DNA from: Plazaster borealis
Taxonomy: Eukaryota; Echinodermata; Asteroidea; Forcipulatida; Labidiasteridae
NCBI GenBank assembly: GCA_021014325.1
Contig: CM037463.1
Span: 8,191,001-8,255,000, forward strand
Length of the DNA stretch: 64,000 bases
Direction of reading: 5' to 3'
Both the position numbers and the translations under genes were made by a program. Each line of letters starts with the position of its first letter. Within the stretch, counting starts at the first letter, position 1. The notes under the pieces are model-generated. The model was not told where the DNA came from and made no database searches. It was given only the letters and a program-made list of their open reading frames with translations. Of this stretch, positions 12,801 through 27,800 are shown piece by piece.

Positions 12801-15800
12801 TGTCGAGGTTCCGACAACAATTTATTTATATTTTTTAACTACCACTTATCATTGGCAGACTTTTTCTTGCAATACCTTAAATGAAGGCTTATCACTTTAC
12901 CATTAAACAGCTATTTCCAATTTTAATCTTGATTTTGGGGTCAAATTTGCCCCAAGTCAGTTTTAAGTGTCATTTGTAACGACATCAACATTTTCCAACA
13001 GAGGGCGATGTTCAAAATCATGTATTTCAGTTCACTGATGAATAAAGGCCAATGGGAAAGCTGTAAGAAGAGACAAAGGGGAAAAACAATATGATGGTCC
13101 AAAATAGTATTTAATCAAAGTGTAATAATTGAAATGTTCACTAAACAATGCTTAAAAAGGTCGGCATTAAGGCAATAATTAGCACAGCTGGTGATTGACA
13201 TTTTTTATGTTATTCTCCTTCCACATAATTCACGTAGTGCCCGCGTTGAAGTGGTCAGCATGGAGCATGTGCAGTCGTACCTGCGGTGACGGAGTGGAGA
13301 TGAGGATGGCGTATTGCTACGACAATAACGTCCCAGGATGTGAGAGCGGACAGAAAATAGTCGTGGAGAGAAATCTCTGCCGAAATCGACATTGCTTTGG
13401 TAAAACAATGAACCATGTTTTCGAATAGTTAGCTCTTCTTTCGAAAATCACATAAATTGTGTTCATGTGGCGTTCCATAGGGTCATTGCTCATACATAAT
13501 ACAATAAAGTGGATTTAGTGATACTACTTTTATTTCGTTTGCTCATTCTTTTACACTACAGATGTCTGCAAACCCAGCTGTAAAAATGGCGGCTTCTGTC
13601 GTGCGGACGGTCATTGCGAATGTCCATCAGGATTTGTTGGTGCTAGCTGCGAAACAGGTACAACTATTTTATGATTCATTTTTACTTTGTGACAATTTTA
13701 GATATGTAAAACATGCTTAAGTCTGCCTTCTCCCACCCACTTGTTGACCGAATTCATCTGACGTCATCACCACATTAAATCATGGTTGCGTCATTTAGGG
13801 AGATTCCCCGTTTGTAACTTTGCGTAAGCTTTCTATTTTTTAGTCGATGCGCAGCTTGTGTTTTTGCCTGCAATTTGACCTCCCAGAATAGCAGATCATT
13901 GCACAGACAGTGGCTGCTTGTGACGTCAGTGCAAGGGTTCTGTAAGCCATTGTCAAGAACCAAGCTTAAAGGGATTGTATACGTTTGGTAATTGGAACCC
14001 ACTGTTTGTTTCAATCCTATATAGCTGTATATAAAATACCATAGAACTAACCTGTGAAAATTTCATTTCAAAAGGTGGTAGCGTTTTTGAGATATTGCCG
14101 AACATCTGGAGTGGTTATGTCAACGTAGGAAGAATAATCTGCAATTATACACTATCTGAGAAACGTTACTGCAGTAACGCTTTTCAGATTCAAATTTTAG
14201 GGGATAAAAAGTGTTATCTTTTTTCCATACCCGCAGTACTTCGAAGTGAAACGTTTCTCAAAATGCATTATACTATCCAAAGGTGCTGTATACTTCTTCC
14301 CAAGTAAGTTTTTATTGCTATTAATTTTCAGAGTCGTTACCAAACGTATACAGACCCTTTATACGGAGGTTTGGGTTGCTTGTTATCGAACACAAGACAG
14401 CTCTACCGTGGCATAGTTCTATATGCGACCCTTGTTTAATTTTTTAAAATTTAACCGCAAGGGAAACCGACTGGTAAGAATTTAATTCATTTTTTGGGTG
14501 GATCTTTTCTACACTACAAAAACTGGGGTGTTAAAATGACGCCATGGGTGTTGTCACATATAGATACCGATATGAGAATCAAAATTAACATCCATAACAC
14601 CAATGTAATTGTTTTTGGAGAAATTAGTGTAAATTTTGACTCTTTTATGGTGTAAAGTTGAACACCCCAGTTTTTGCAGTGTATACGGTACCACAGCTTC
14701 CCTCTTATTGAATCTTATCGAAAAGGTACAATTTAAAGGAATTCGGGATACAAATTACCAGAAATGTTTCAACTTGTTGAAGTTGTTGGAAAAGATTATA
14801 AAACTTGTAATAGGTTGTGTGGAGCGTACATATTGGAAGATACAGAATTGATTTTTGTCACAAACATTCAATTAATGTTTCCTGCCATAATGAATGATCA
14901 CCCGCAAGTCCCTCGAGCGCAAAGGTAGGAAACCAGCACTTCGTGATAATCAATCTTAAAAATGTCATTACTCTTTCTCAAATCGAAATGTCTCTTCCTT
15001 TAAAGGTATCGTATACACGTTTGGTAATGACTCAAAACAAATATTAGCATAAAAACTTATTTGGTAACAAGCAACGGAGAGCTGTTGATAGTATAAATCA
15101 TTGTAGGGAACGACTCCCTCTGGAGTAACGTAGTTTTGAGAAAGAGGTAATTTCTCACTAAAATAATAAAAACTTCTTGCAAAACGTTGTTATTATTCTA
15201 TCTGAAAGCACACAAATTTATACAACAAGGGTGTTTTTTCTTTCATCATTTTCTTGCAACTTCGATGACCAATAATTGAGCCCAAATTTCCACAGGCTTG
15301 TTATTTTATGCATATGTTGGGATACACCAAGTGAGAACACTGGTCTTTGACAATTTCCAAACGTGTACGATGCCTTTAAATGTAAACTCATAAAATGGGT
15401 TGGGTCATTAATAACTTGTGTTCGCTAATGTAGCAGCAGCCCCCCCCGTTCAGAACTCTTACTCCCTACCCGAAATTAGTTCGAAAGAAACAATAGTTCA
15501 ATACGCTGCGCCATTGCAATGTATAGAGTCTTTTTTTCCACCTAGCGACTGTGTGATGAACCTTGTTTGTTCAAACTTGAAAAATAAATGCACTTTTTTG
15601 TCTTTCTTCCCGATGAGAAAGAAACCAAGAAATATCCCAAAAAGTCATCACGAGGCTTAATCCCAGGACATCCTGCCTTGGCCCAGATAATTATCGACTA
15701 ACAACAGATGAAACTCATTATAGTTTGTTCCTCTCTTTCTACTTTCGAGTCATCTCAAGTTCCCAGAATGAAGTAATGTTTATTGAAACAAAATGTTCAA

Positions 15801-18800
15801 TGTCACAAAATTCATCAAATTCATCATCATTATAGTTTGTTCCTCTCTTTCGACTTTCGAGTCATCCCAAGTTCCCAAAATCAAGTAATATTTATTGGTT
15901 TTCTATCAATGTCACCAAATTCATCATCATTATCTTCGAAGTCCCCGAGCTCCCCCCCTCTCTGACCCACTTCATTATTGACTATAACACAAAACCGGAA
16001 TATTCCTCTGCAGAGTTGTGCAGTCGTTCCTGCCAGAACGGAGGTCAGTGTGTTGCCAAAGACTACTGTTTGTGCCCTGCTGGGTTCACTCCTCCAACAT
16101 GCTCTCGTGAGTTCAATTCAGTTCGATTCATTTCAATATTTATTGTCCATAAATTGGAAATTTGCTCTGTCGAACATGCTCACCGTAAAAATATATTATT
16201 AAAAATTACAGAATAACAAATTAAGAAGAACACTATTTTACACTTAATAAAAACATTAAAACTGCATTTACACAACGGCACATACAAAATTTACTTCATA
16301 AAAAATGAAGACAAGAAAAAAAACAGGAGAGAAAGTTACTGACTGTCGTTAAGAATACGAATAGAATTTGGTAGAAGGAGTTTAAAAAAAAATATCTGTT
16401 GCATGGTTCTGTGCTTCAGATATCTCAGCCTCTGTCTGATTTCATTAACATCAACCCATAAATTTCTCAAGGCTCCTCCGTGTTTTTGTTTTCTTCTTGT
16501 TGCACTTTTCTGTGTGTTTGTCTCGGAGGTATTAATATTCAGGGGAGATAATCTCAAGGGAGGCTAGTCATTATTTTATACAAGTCATTTTCACGCTGCG
16601 AATAACACGGTACCTTTGTTTTTTCCGGCCAATTTCAACAACAATTTCATTCAATTTAATACCCGGCTCATTCAATTTCGTTTGAAAATGAATGCTCCGT
16701 TGGATCAGCATTCAACAGCCAAAAAGAGTAATTCAATTTTCACAAAGTTAGCCTTCATTGGTCAGATAAGATCATTCAAGTTCATTTAGGTCGCAAAGAT
16801 CATTCAATTTCGTGCTTCCAGAGGTTGGTAAACCATTCAGTTTCATCAATTGTAAACAGGTATATAGCTGAAATTCATAAGGAATGGTGAAAATGTATAG
16901 TATTGGATGCCTATAAATAAAATAGAACGACTGAAACGATCCTTGATGAACAGAACGAAATCATGTGTGCATCAAAACGAAATTGAATGCAATGGTATGG
17001 CTAAAATGAAACCCTGTATATAGTTTGATCGAATTAGGGAAGAATACGTGAATTTAAATGCTTATTAATAACATGAAATTATGTGGTTTTTTTTTGCTGA
17101 AATTGACTGACGCCTAAACTAAAACAGTAATATCTCAAAACTGTTTATCTGTTTTTTGTTTTTGTTTTTTAGGGATGGGGCGTGTTTTATTATGAATCTA
17201 TCTAATAAGTGAATCATAATTATGTAACGACCAAAGAGGACCTCCTCTTTTTGTTTGTATTTGATACCTTTCGAGTCATCCCAAGTTCCCAGAATGAAGT
17301 AATATTTATAATATTTATTAATATTATTTAATATATTATAATATCTAATATATTATTATTTAATATATTATTTAATATATTATAAATATATTAATAATAT
17401 TTATTAATAATGTCTCAGTTAGGCTATCCCCGGCTGTGTCATTTTAATGAAGTCCACTCTGAAATGTCGACGGTCGCTGGTTCGATTCCCAAGCGTAGTG
17501 TCTGTGGATTGTTTTTTCCACAGCACCCTGAAATCACTGAGTGTACAGTACTTTATCATACCGAGATTAAATCATAACCTTTTAAAGACCTATTGCCCTG
17601 ATGCAAGATGTAAATCAAATGCATGTTAAATTTTTGGTTTGACCCTTTCACCGATGTGTATTAAAGGCATCGTACACGTTTGGTAATGACTCTGATAATT
17701 AATGTTAATAAAAACTTACTTGGTAGGAAGAACACCAGCTATGGATAGTATAATGCAATTTACGAAACTTTTCACTTCGAAGTACTGCGGTTATGGAAAA
17801 AGACATCACTTTTTATCCACAAAAATTTGAACCTGAGAAGCGTTACTGCAGTAACGTTTCTCAGAGTGTGTATTCCAATGCAGATTGTTCTTCCTGCGTG
17901 GACAACCGCTCCATATTTTCGGCAATATCTCAAAAACGCTACCACCTTTTGAAATGAAATTTTCACAGGTTAGTTTTATGGTATATATCTACAACTATGT
18001 AGGTTTGAAACAAACAATAGGCTCCAATTACCAAACGTGTTCGATGCCTTTAAGCACTGTATACTCAATACTTTCCCGAGTCCTGTGAATTTTTATTTTT
18101 TTAATTAAAAACCCAACCTGATATATTTGAGAGAAACGATTCAACCTTCATACAAATCTGATATGTGGCAGAGGGTGTCCCCCCTAATGTTCCCATACTT
18201 TAACACACTCTTTTCCTCTTGTACAGAAGTAACCCATAAAATCATCTAAAGAATTCCTGAGATTCCAAGAACACAGTAAAACACAGTTTGTTTTTTAGTT
18301 TTTAATTTTTTTTCTTTGGGAGGGGGGGGGGGGTAAACCGTACCACATATCGAGCACCAAATGGATGATATGGGATGTTGGGCTTCAAGATAATAATTAA
18401 GTTAACATTAATGACACTAGTCATTGATCGATCCCATACTCCGGAAGGAGATACTCAGCAATTTGTGTCTCAGCAATTTGTGTCAAATTTGTCAGCAAAG
18501 TGTCTGAGCGTTAAATTACCACCGGTCTAATGGCCATTAACGCTACAATTTTTGCTGGTAATAAAAACTCAAAAAAATGAATCAACACAGGACAGTTCAG
18601 ACTAAGCAAAAGGAAACTTATTCATCTTGTTGATCAACCAAAGTGGAATTTTCAAAGTGTCAATCGCAATATATTGCATTTTGATGCATTAGTTTACGGA
18701 CCCCCCCTCCTGGATCATGTAGTGATTTGACGGTGTGGTAGCTCATCTGACCCCCGTGCCCCCCACCCCTCGTGTGTCTTAAATCACCCATGCCTTATTC

Positions 18801-21800
18801 ATAGAAGCTAATGTGTCACACGTAAGTTGGGTGGGGGGGGGGGGTAGGGTGTAGTGAGGTGGCATTGAGCATCGTTTTTTTTTTACGGGAACTTCTGATT
18901 AGCCGTGAAACTTTAAACTCATTACCTGCTGCATGAAACATAACAACAATAATGCTAGTTCTCGAATTCCCTTTGCAGGGTTGTACATTTCTTTTTTTGA
19001 TTTATTGAAAACAAAGTGATTGATCTTGTGTCCGTCGCACACGGTGCCGTAAATCAGCAAATATGGTCATGGAGAAAACAGCGAATTAACTCCCGAAATT
19101 GACTTGTTGTTGTGGCATGCGGAATACTCATCAAAAAAATAGTCAGACGGGTCTGTGATATCCATTGAACTCTATTACTTTTTAAAAACTTATTTCGCTG
19201 TGTTATTTTTAATGGTTAAAACAGCACATGGTGATTTGTGTGTTGTGGGAAACCGCATTAATAAATCAAATAACAAAGATAACAAATCAATAACAAAAAA
19301 GTTAATTTTACAGATTGCGGCTCTTAAAGGCCCTGTACACTAATGGTAAGATCGAAAAACACAAATGTTCACAGATTCACACACAACTTACATGATTTAA
19401 AGTAAGTGATGGTTGAAAGGGTGCCTTAAAATATTTCTGCCTAAAATGCTATCGTTCCTGAGAAATTAGTAAAACAATAGTTTTTATCCCGCGCGATATT
19501 TTGAAAAAACAGAAAACACATAATGGTCTCTTTTCACTATTTTCTCGTGATCTCGATGACCAATTGAGCTCAAACTTTCACAGGTTTGTTTGTTCATGCA
19601 TATGTTGATTCACATAAAATGTGGACACTGATTTTGAGCTGTTACCAAAAGTGTACAATACCTTTAAAGGCACTGAACACGTTTAGTAATTGTCAGAGAC
19701 CAGTATTCTCACTTGGTGTATCCCAACATATGCATAAAATAACAATCCCGTGAAAACTTGGGCTCAATTGGTCATCGAAGTTGCAAGAAAATGATTAAAG
19801 AAAAACACGCTTGTTGTACAAATTTGTGTGCTTTCAGATAGGAATAAAAGACTTCTTGAAAGAAGTCTTTTATTATTTAGTGAGAAATTACCTCTCTCTC
19901 AAAAACTACGTTACTTCAGAGGGAGTCGTTTCTCCCATTGTTTTATACTATCAACAGCTCTCTGTTGCTCGTTACCAAGTTAGTTTTTATGCTAATATAT
20001 ATTTTGAGTAATTACTAAACGTGTACAGTGCCTTTAAATCCAAAAACAAAGATAACAAATCAATAAAAAATAGAGACAATTTCAGATTGCGGCTTTTAAC
20101 TTAATTTAACTATTACAATTTTTCATTTATTTTGTAAATTTATTTATCGATCTGCTGATCATCTACTAAAGGCACAGGCTCGTCATCACAAGGAGCATTT
20201 TTCAAAGCGCCCTCTGTCATCCGTCCTATGAAAGGAGATGCATTTCGTTGTTTGTTATTGCCGTTCTGGTAATAAAAACAACACCCTCTGCGTGGACGTC
20301 GTAACAGGATGGTGATGACGGCGAGAAAATAGCTTCCTCCTTATACAGGACTTTAGTCCATAGAAATTGTTGAATGGTCGAAAATGTTCCCTGGGATTGT
20401 TGACATCCAACTGGAGTATTTGTTTTCCTAGACGCAGAAATATTTGTATAAATAGTTTTAGTGTTGTTGGTCTTAGATTGGTCTCGGTCTACCCCAGTAT
20501 TCGACTTTCATTCTACAACATATTCATTGTATGCTACAAAGGTTGTTGGGGTTTTTTAGGTTGAGGGGTTGATATGAACAAACCCTTAACAGTTTGTATA
20601 ATTCCTGCATCACTGCACAAGCCAGTTTGGTTTGTTTTCCCTTTGGTCGCCATAAACTGCAGTAGACTTGGGGCTCTGTTTTGCGCAATAATTGTGAATG
20701 TATAACAAGGAAAACAAGACACTGACCTTTTACTCGTATCAAAATATAAGAGGAGTGCAGAAACTCCATTTCCTTCAAACCAAACCCGAAAGTGCTATCG
20801 CAGATCATCATTGTTATTGGACGTGTTTAATTGTTGTTGACCAAACTGTTTCAACTGAGTACATTGTGCACTTTCTTTTTAAGCTAAGTTTAGTAACGTT
20901 TATTTCAATGCTGTCATTAATTACAATAGACCTTTATCATGCTACCACCATCTTGGTCACGTTCCCTGTATCAAATAACAGTAATGAATGCTAATATTCA
21001 TTGTACAAAAAGGAGCCAGACTATTTCTCCTTCCAGCCTCGGTTTGGTTACATTGATTTGAATGGGAGAAAATCAAGATGGCCGCACCATGATAAAGGTC
21101 TATAATGCACATTTTTTGTAATTACATAAGTAATACATTAACATGAGATATGATTTATATTTAGTACACAATGATTCAATAATAATCAGCAAATTAATGA
21201 CAACATTTAGGTGTAAGGTTAAGCAAAATGCTTTTGTTCCCTAACCTATGGACAGACAAAACAAACAACCAAGGAACTGTAATACAGGACAAAGGACAAA
21301 TGAATCATACAAGACAGTGTGAGACAAGGCCAACACAACTTACAAGTACACCTTATTAGTTTATGAATAAGAGTCAAGGAACTGAGCTCTAAGGTTTTTA
21401 ACAAACACAAAAAAATTGTTTTGCATCTGAATAACCTTTGTTTTTTAAGTCTCTTTATTTTAATAAAGCGAGCAACCATATAATAATTCTTCCAATCTAA
21501 GGCATACTCTAAAAATACACTAGGCTATTGGCAACTAAACAGTATTCATATTCTACCATGCATTTTTACATTTTACTTTTACCCTTAGGCCTACACCTAG
21601 AGACCTACCCGGTACACGAATAGAGTGACTTCTGTGTAGCAATCTATTGACTTTCTGCAGCGGGATAATTCATTGCATTAACTTAAATGTAATTCACTGA
21701 AAGGTGTTCACTATAAGAAACAGTTATTAGTCGTGAACTAAGAAGTGTATTTTGATCATATTGTAATTTTTATTATTATAATTTTTTATTAGTATGAATT

Positions 21801-24800
21801 TGAACTATTTTGGTTCCATTTATATACAAAACTGCTGTTGACATTGAAAAACAGAATATGGAGATAAAACCAGGCAATAGTAGGCCTAAACATTGAATAT
21901 AAGTAACTTCTACTTCAACATGAACACTGGAGTTAAACAAAGCTAAACAACTATAATGTTATACAAAATTACTGAACAATCATATAGAAGACAAAAAAAG
22001 ACACGCTATATTTAAAATTTGAATTGAAGTGATCCAGTTTTAACTTCGCATATGGCTTTGTTTTTTGTGTACTTCTCAACAAACTTGTCTTCCATAGTCT
22101 ACTGAATTCTAGCGCATTAAATTGTGTTTTGAAGATATTGTGTACTGTTCGTATGGCCACCATTCCTCAGGCCCACAACAGTATTAAAAGTAGCTGCATA
22201 TATAATGAGTGTTTCAAATACCGCGCGCAGTGTATCATTGTACCCAGTGTGTAGCTCTCTCAGGACTAGCTGCATATTAATGAGCTTTTCAAATACCGCG
22301 CGCGCCCTGTGTAGACTGAGCTGGCACACCTGCGTCCCGCCCCCCGCACCCTTCGGCTTTGTACGTAAACAGGGCATACCAGGCAGCCAGGTGTTCGGGG
22401 TTCAATAACGTGACTTTGTTACACCATGGAGGAATGGTTACACGAATTAATTTCTCGTTTGCTCAATAATTGACAAGCCTGCGTCTTTAACATTGTATGC
22501 AAATCAATGCGGCCTTTAATAGTGCTAACGAGTTCTGCTGAAATTGCAAAGGCAACTAGAATTGGAATCGAACCGAAGACCTTCTTCAAGTACAGACACG
22601 CTACCAAGATTGCCACCTCCCGAATCAGATATAACAAACCAACAATATGAATGTCGTTTAGATGAATATACCCTGTTGATCGACACTTTGTTTAAAATGT
22701 CTATTTTCTTTCCCCTTCGTACTGTAGCTGTGTGCGACATACGCTGCCGCAACGGGGGAACCTGTGTCGCACCCAATCAGTGCTCATGCCCAACTGCCTT
22801 TACGGGGACATTCTGCGGGAGAGGTAAGTGTGACATCGAAGACAACTCTTGACTTCTGGTTTTGTTCTCTTCCTGTAAAAGCTGAAATTGTATCAATTTT
22901 ATTTTATCAAGATGCATTATTCTTCTTTAATCTTGACTTTTAAGCAAAATTTAAAGCTTGTTTCCTTTTCAACAGGACGCCATAAATAAAGGCAAATAAC
23001 TGTAGGCTTCCAGTGTTATTTGAAATGATGATTGATTGATGCATTCCTCCATGATTTATGCAACTCCCATTGGTCTTTTTGAGTCTCATTTTGATCTTGT
23101 TAATTGCAAACTTTTGATCTCAAAATTGTGTAGGGAAACACACTTGTTTTGCCTATACCATGCCCGGTATGGGGACAGAGGGTACCCCCAATATTGCCAT
23201 ACTGTAACACACTATTTTTCCTCTTGTATTAGAAGTGCTCCCCTCTAAAATCCTCTAAAGAATTCCTGAGATTCCAAGCACACAATGAGTACACAAAAGG
23301 GGGGGGGGCACCACCGTGCGCCATATCGAGCATCAAATGTATTCGGCATGTAAACGTTGTCTTTGTAAAATCACGAGTTTTCAAGAAGTTTGCTATAAAA
23401 TCTTAAATGCCATTTTAGAATCTGCATCGTGAGTTTGAAACGCTTCCACAAGAGATATCCGAACATCTCCATACCTACAGTAGCCTACTTCAAGTTCAAT
23501 CTCAAGACTTTTCTGTTCAACAGATCTTGCTCTTAAGTGACACCTCAATTCCGCTGACTGCATCTAATGTTTGTTTTCTCCATTTTTCTTTCCTTTGTCT
23601 GCCTCGGATGTCCTTGGACAGTTGTGAGCGCGGTATAAATATTTACTTCTTATTTTCCTTCTTCTTCTTCTCCTTCCTGGCATGTCGTGGGAGACTGCAC
23701 TGACAAAACTGGGGTGTTAAAATTGACACCATGATTTCTGCCAAAACAATTATATTTGTGTTATTTTAACACCTTATGATGTTAATTTTGAATCTCTCTT
23801 CGGTATCTATATTTGACAACACCCATGGTGTCAATTTTAACACCCCAGTTTTTTGTAATGTGGACTAAAGCTGTGGTGTTTCTGATCAGCAGAGTGTGGG
23901 TTCAAGTCCCAGTCTTGACACTTGTATCCTTGAGCAAGACACTTCACCATTATTGCTTCGTCCTTCGGCTGGGACGTAAAGCTGTAGGTCCCGTGTGTTG
24001 TGTAATGTACGTAAAAGAACCCAGTCATAGTGTTAAAGGAACATTACAGAATTGGTTTTTGCTAACAAAACAGTTGAGCACTTTATATAATCCACCATAT
24101 ACATAAACTGACAAACCTGTAGAAGTTTGAGATCGATCGGCCATCTGGGTCACGAGAAAATAGTGAAAAACCGATTACACATTTGCATGTGTTATACAAT
24201 GCAATAATAAAACGCTCATGAGCGATAAACTCCAATCGGAAATTAGTTTTATTTATTTCTCATCAAATATGGCATTTCAGACAGAAATATTTCTAGGGAT
24301 GTTTTCTACTATCATCATATTTAGACCGTGTAAGTTTTATGTAAATCTGTGATCTTAAAGAAAATGTTAATTACCAGTTCTGTAACGTTCCTTTAAGAGA
24401 AGGGGTTCGCCCTGTTATTTGTTGGGTATGGTTGACTGCAGATTGCTCCACAGCACCTTGCAAAACCATTACATTGTGCTATGTAAATAAATGGGTCTTC
24501 ATGTTCTTTGAACATAGCTCCGCGTACCTCGTAGGAAAAACTAATGAGCGCTTTGAGACGCCCTTGGGTGTGATAAACCACATAAAGGACAATGTATTGT
24601 TGACCTGTGAAAAATGCTTATTTCAAGACTCTATCTTTCTCTCATCCTCTCATTGACTGATAAACTCATTGTTTCTCTTTGTACTGTTTATTTTGTTTAG
24701 CTGCTTGCATTCGACCATGTCAACATGGCGGCACTTGCACTGGTCCCGATAAATGCTCTTGCCCAGCGGGGTACCGGGGTCATCTTTGTGAGAGTCGTAA

Positions 24801-27800
24801 GTAGACCGTTGTTTCAAACATTAAGACACTTTTGGTTAAAATGGATGGATTTCTGCGATAACTTTATGGGGTGCACGTTGTATGATGGATGTAGCTTAAC
24901 TATGGATGTCAAATCTGTCCCCGTTCGTAGATTGAGATAATCTTTTTAATCTTTTACAGGTAAATTTTATGAAAGAAGTTGCAGATTTGTCAACAAATCA
25001 TTATTTCTAATTACCAATGTTGTACCTTCTCATAAAGATGATGTACAGCATTTTTAGGCGTTCTGGTCTCACCAAACCAAACAGTGATACAAACAAAAAT
25101 CGTTATTTGGTTTAGTGAGTGTCATTTTGTGGTAACACAACTACCGGTTCTGAAATGAAAACTTGAGTTTTTTTCGCCTCAAGCATGAGTTAAATACTGA
25201 GATTTAACTCAAATTTCATATGAATCGAAGAAGACATTTAATTCTTCTTACACTCTCGCATCTGATGTCCTATTGATTTTTGAAACTTCCCAAACTTGAA
25301 TTAAAACTTTTTTCTTTTTTTTCTTTTTTTTTTTTTGGGGGGGGGGGGGGTTGGAGAGAGAGAGAAAAAGGACAAAATACGCAAGTGTTGGGCCTGTGTT
25401 AAACTGTAGTTATGTCAATCACAATAACGATTTAAAAAAAAGGGAAAGGTATCTACATTTTCGGATTTTTTTTTCACTAGTTTTGTGTGTTTTCTTGACA
25501 GCCGTTTGTACCCGGGCTTGCGAGAATGGCGGGACTTGCATCAGACCAGGTTTCTGTCGATGCCCAACGGCCTATAGAGGTCTCACTTGTCAAATAGGTG
25601 AGCTAGTTGATGACGTCACTGTCATTACGGCTTTTAAATCAACATAAAGGGGGAAGGCACAACATTGGTTTTTAGATGATGTACACATTTATTGTTGACA
25701 AACTATATGTGCTTGTTTATTATTGTTGTTTTTTATTATTGTTTGTTTGTTTGTTTGTTATTTTTGTTGACAGACCTTTTCTGTGTTTGGCTGATTGGGA
25801 TGATTGTTTGTGGGTTGGATGTTTTGGTTTATTTAATTGTTTTCTACTTGTTTTATTGGCTTACATTTTATTACGGGCAGATTGAGCCTTGCCCTCTTTA
25901 CATTTTGCAATTGTTCCTGTATATTTGATCTTGTGCAATGATAATTATATTTTGTACACCAGTATGTATTATTGAGAAGTGGAATGAAACCAAAGTAATA
26001 ATTATTTTGTTACAGGTTTCTTTACTCCGCCAGTCTAAGCTTCTTCTCATAAATATGTTTTATATCGTGGAATTTTGTTTCATATTTTTCCATTTTTCTA
26101 CATATATATTGTATTATATTTGTGTATTTTAATGTATTTAGTATTGGATTGAAATATTTTGAGAGATTTCATTAAAATAACAAGAATCTTCCCTTATTGA
26201 TAGATCAGATCCTAATCGAGGTGTCGCCATATTTGTCATGTTCAGATTCCATAATTTTATGCAAATAAATCTCAATTTAGACAACGGCTATTGTGCAGCC
26301 CTAGCCAGAGCACTAGCCAGACCCCAATCCAGACCCCCAACCCAGAGCCCAATTCAGAGCCCAATTCAGAGCCCAGCCCAACCCAGCGCCCAACCCAGAG
26401 CCCAATCCAGAGCCCAATCCAGACCCCCAATTCAGAGCCCAGCCCAACCCAGCGCCCAACCCAGACCCCAACCCTAACCCAACCCAGCGCCCAACCCAGA
26501 CCCCAACCCAGAGCCCAACCCAGAGCCCAACCCCAAGCTTTGGTTGCGAAAAGGGCCCATTTTCCCTTACGGCCTCGCTTTGGGCAAACAATGGAAGAGA
26601 AATAAAATGGCAGTACCATGCCAAAGGTTTATACATAATTATTCCAAATTACCTGCACATTAATTGTTGTTTTATACTCTAATATTTAAATTTCTTGTAT
26701 TTTATTCAATTTTTATTTGATTCCTGCTGATATTGTCATATACATGTTTTGTTTTCTCTGGGACTAAACACTTTGGGGAAACAGTAATTTGGTTCCCTTG
26801 TGTAGTTCCTATCATCATTGATATTCTTTCCATTTTTCTCCATTTCGTTTTGTGTTTTATTTAAAAAAAAAGAATAATATGAAACATAACAAATAAAAGC
26901 TAATGTTTACATGTAGTTGTCTCGACATGTTGAATAGCACTTTTTGTTTTATTTATGCCATTATTGTCAACTAAAAATTAAATATGCGTTACTTTTACCT
27001 ACTGTTAAATTGTCTTTAAATTGTTTTAAAATTACTGTTTTTGAAATCACCAACGAAAACAAAATAACCTCATCCTCAAATTAATTAACTTCCATTAATG
27101 TTGTGTTAACTTTCCGCCCTCTGTCGTCAGCTTATTGCCGTGTGACATGCCGCAATGGTGGGAGATGCACCGGCCCAGACATGTGCACTTGTACATCAGG
27201 CTATTCTGGATCCTTCTGCCAGAAACGGAGTAAGTTCCCCAAGACTTCGCCTTGAAAATTAATAATAACTCGAGTACAGAACTACACTGCAAAAACCGGG
27301 GCGATAAAATTGACACTATGGGTGATGTCACCTCAACCCTTAGAGACCATTCATTTCTGTACAATCATCACAATACGCCCAAACATGGCCGCTATAGACC
27401 ATTATCATGCTGCCACCATCTTGGTCATGTTCCTTGTATCCAATAAAAATAACAAAGGCTAATATTCATTGTACAAAAAGGAACCAGACTAGTTCTCCTT
27501 CCAGCCTCGGTTTGGTTACATTGAATGGGATAAAATCAAGATGGCCGCACCATGATAAACCTCTATTGTTGCATGTTGTATTGTGTTATAAAAATAACAC
27601 TAATTTCTGCCAAGACATTTACACTGGTGTTATTATAACACCCTGATGTTAATGTTGATTGTCTCTTCGGTATCTATTTGTGACAACACCCATGATGTCA
27701 ATTTTAACACCCCAGTTTTTGCAGCGTAGTAACTATGGACAGCCCCTATACATTTCATACACAAACATAAAATGAAACATTTCTCATGCATAGTTTTAGT

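Larger units (their letters stand above)
16107..22727 (+). other. 6.6-kb intron between EGF 2 and EGF 3 exons
   Basis: Holds MITEs of families A, B and C, a TAGACC-type MITE, an AT tract and a possible tRNA-derived B box (ggttcgattcc at 17479-17489). No further exon with EGF cysteine spacing was found in either strand. The EGF 2 and EGF 3 exons join in phase, so a lost exon is not required. Confidence 0.6.

Noticed and set aside
26238..26636. Pro/Gln-rich or Gly/Trp-rich open frames on both strands
   Set aside because: They come from a 6-12 bp minisatellite. All frames are open and none connects to an exon in phase.
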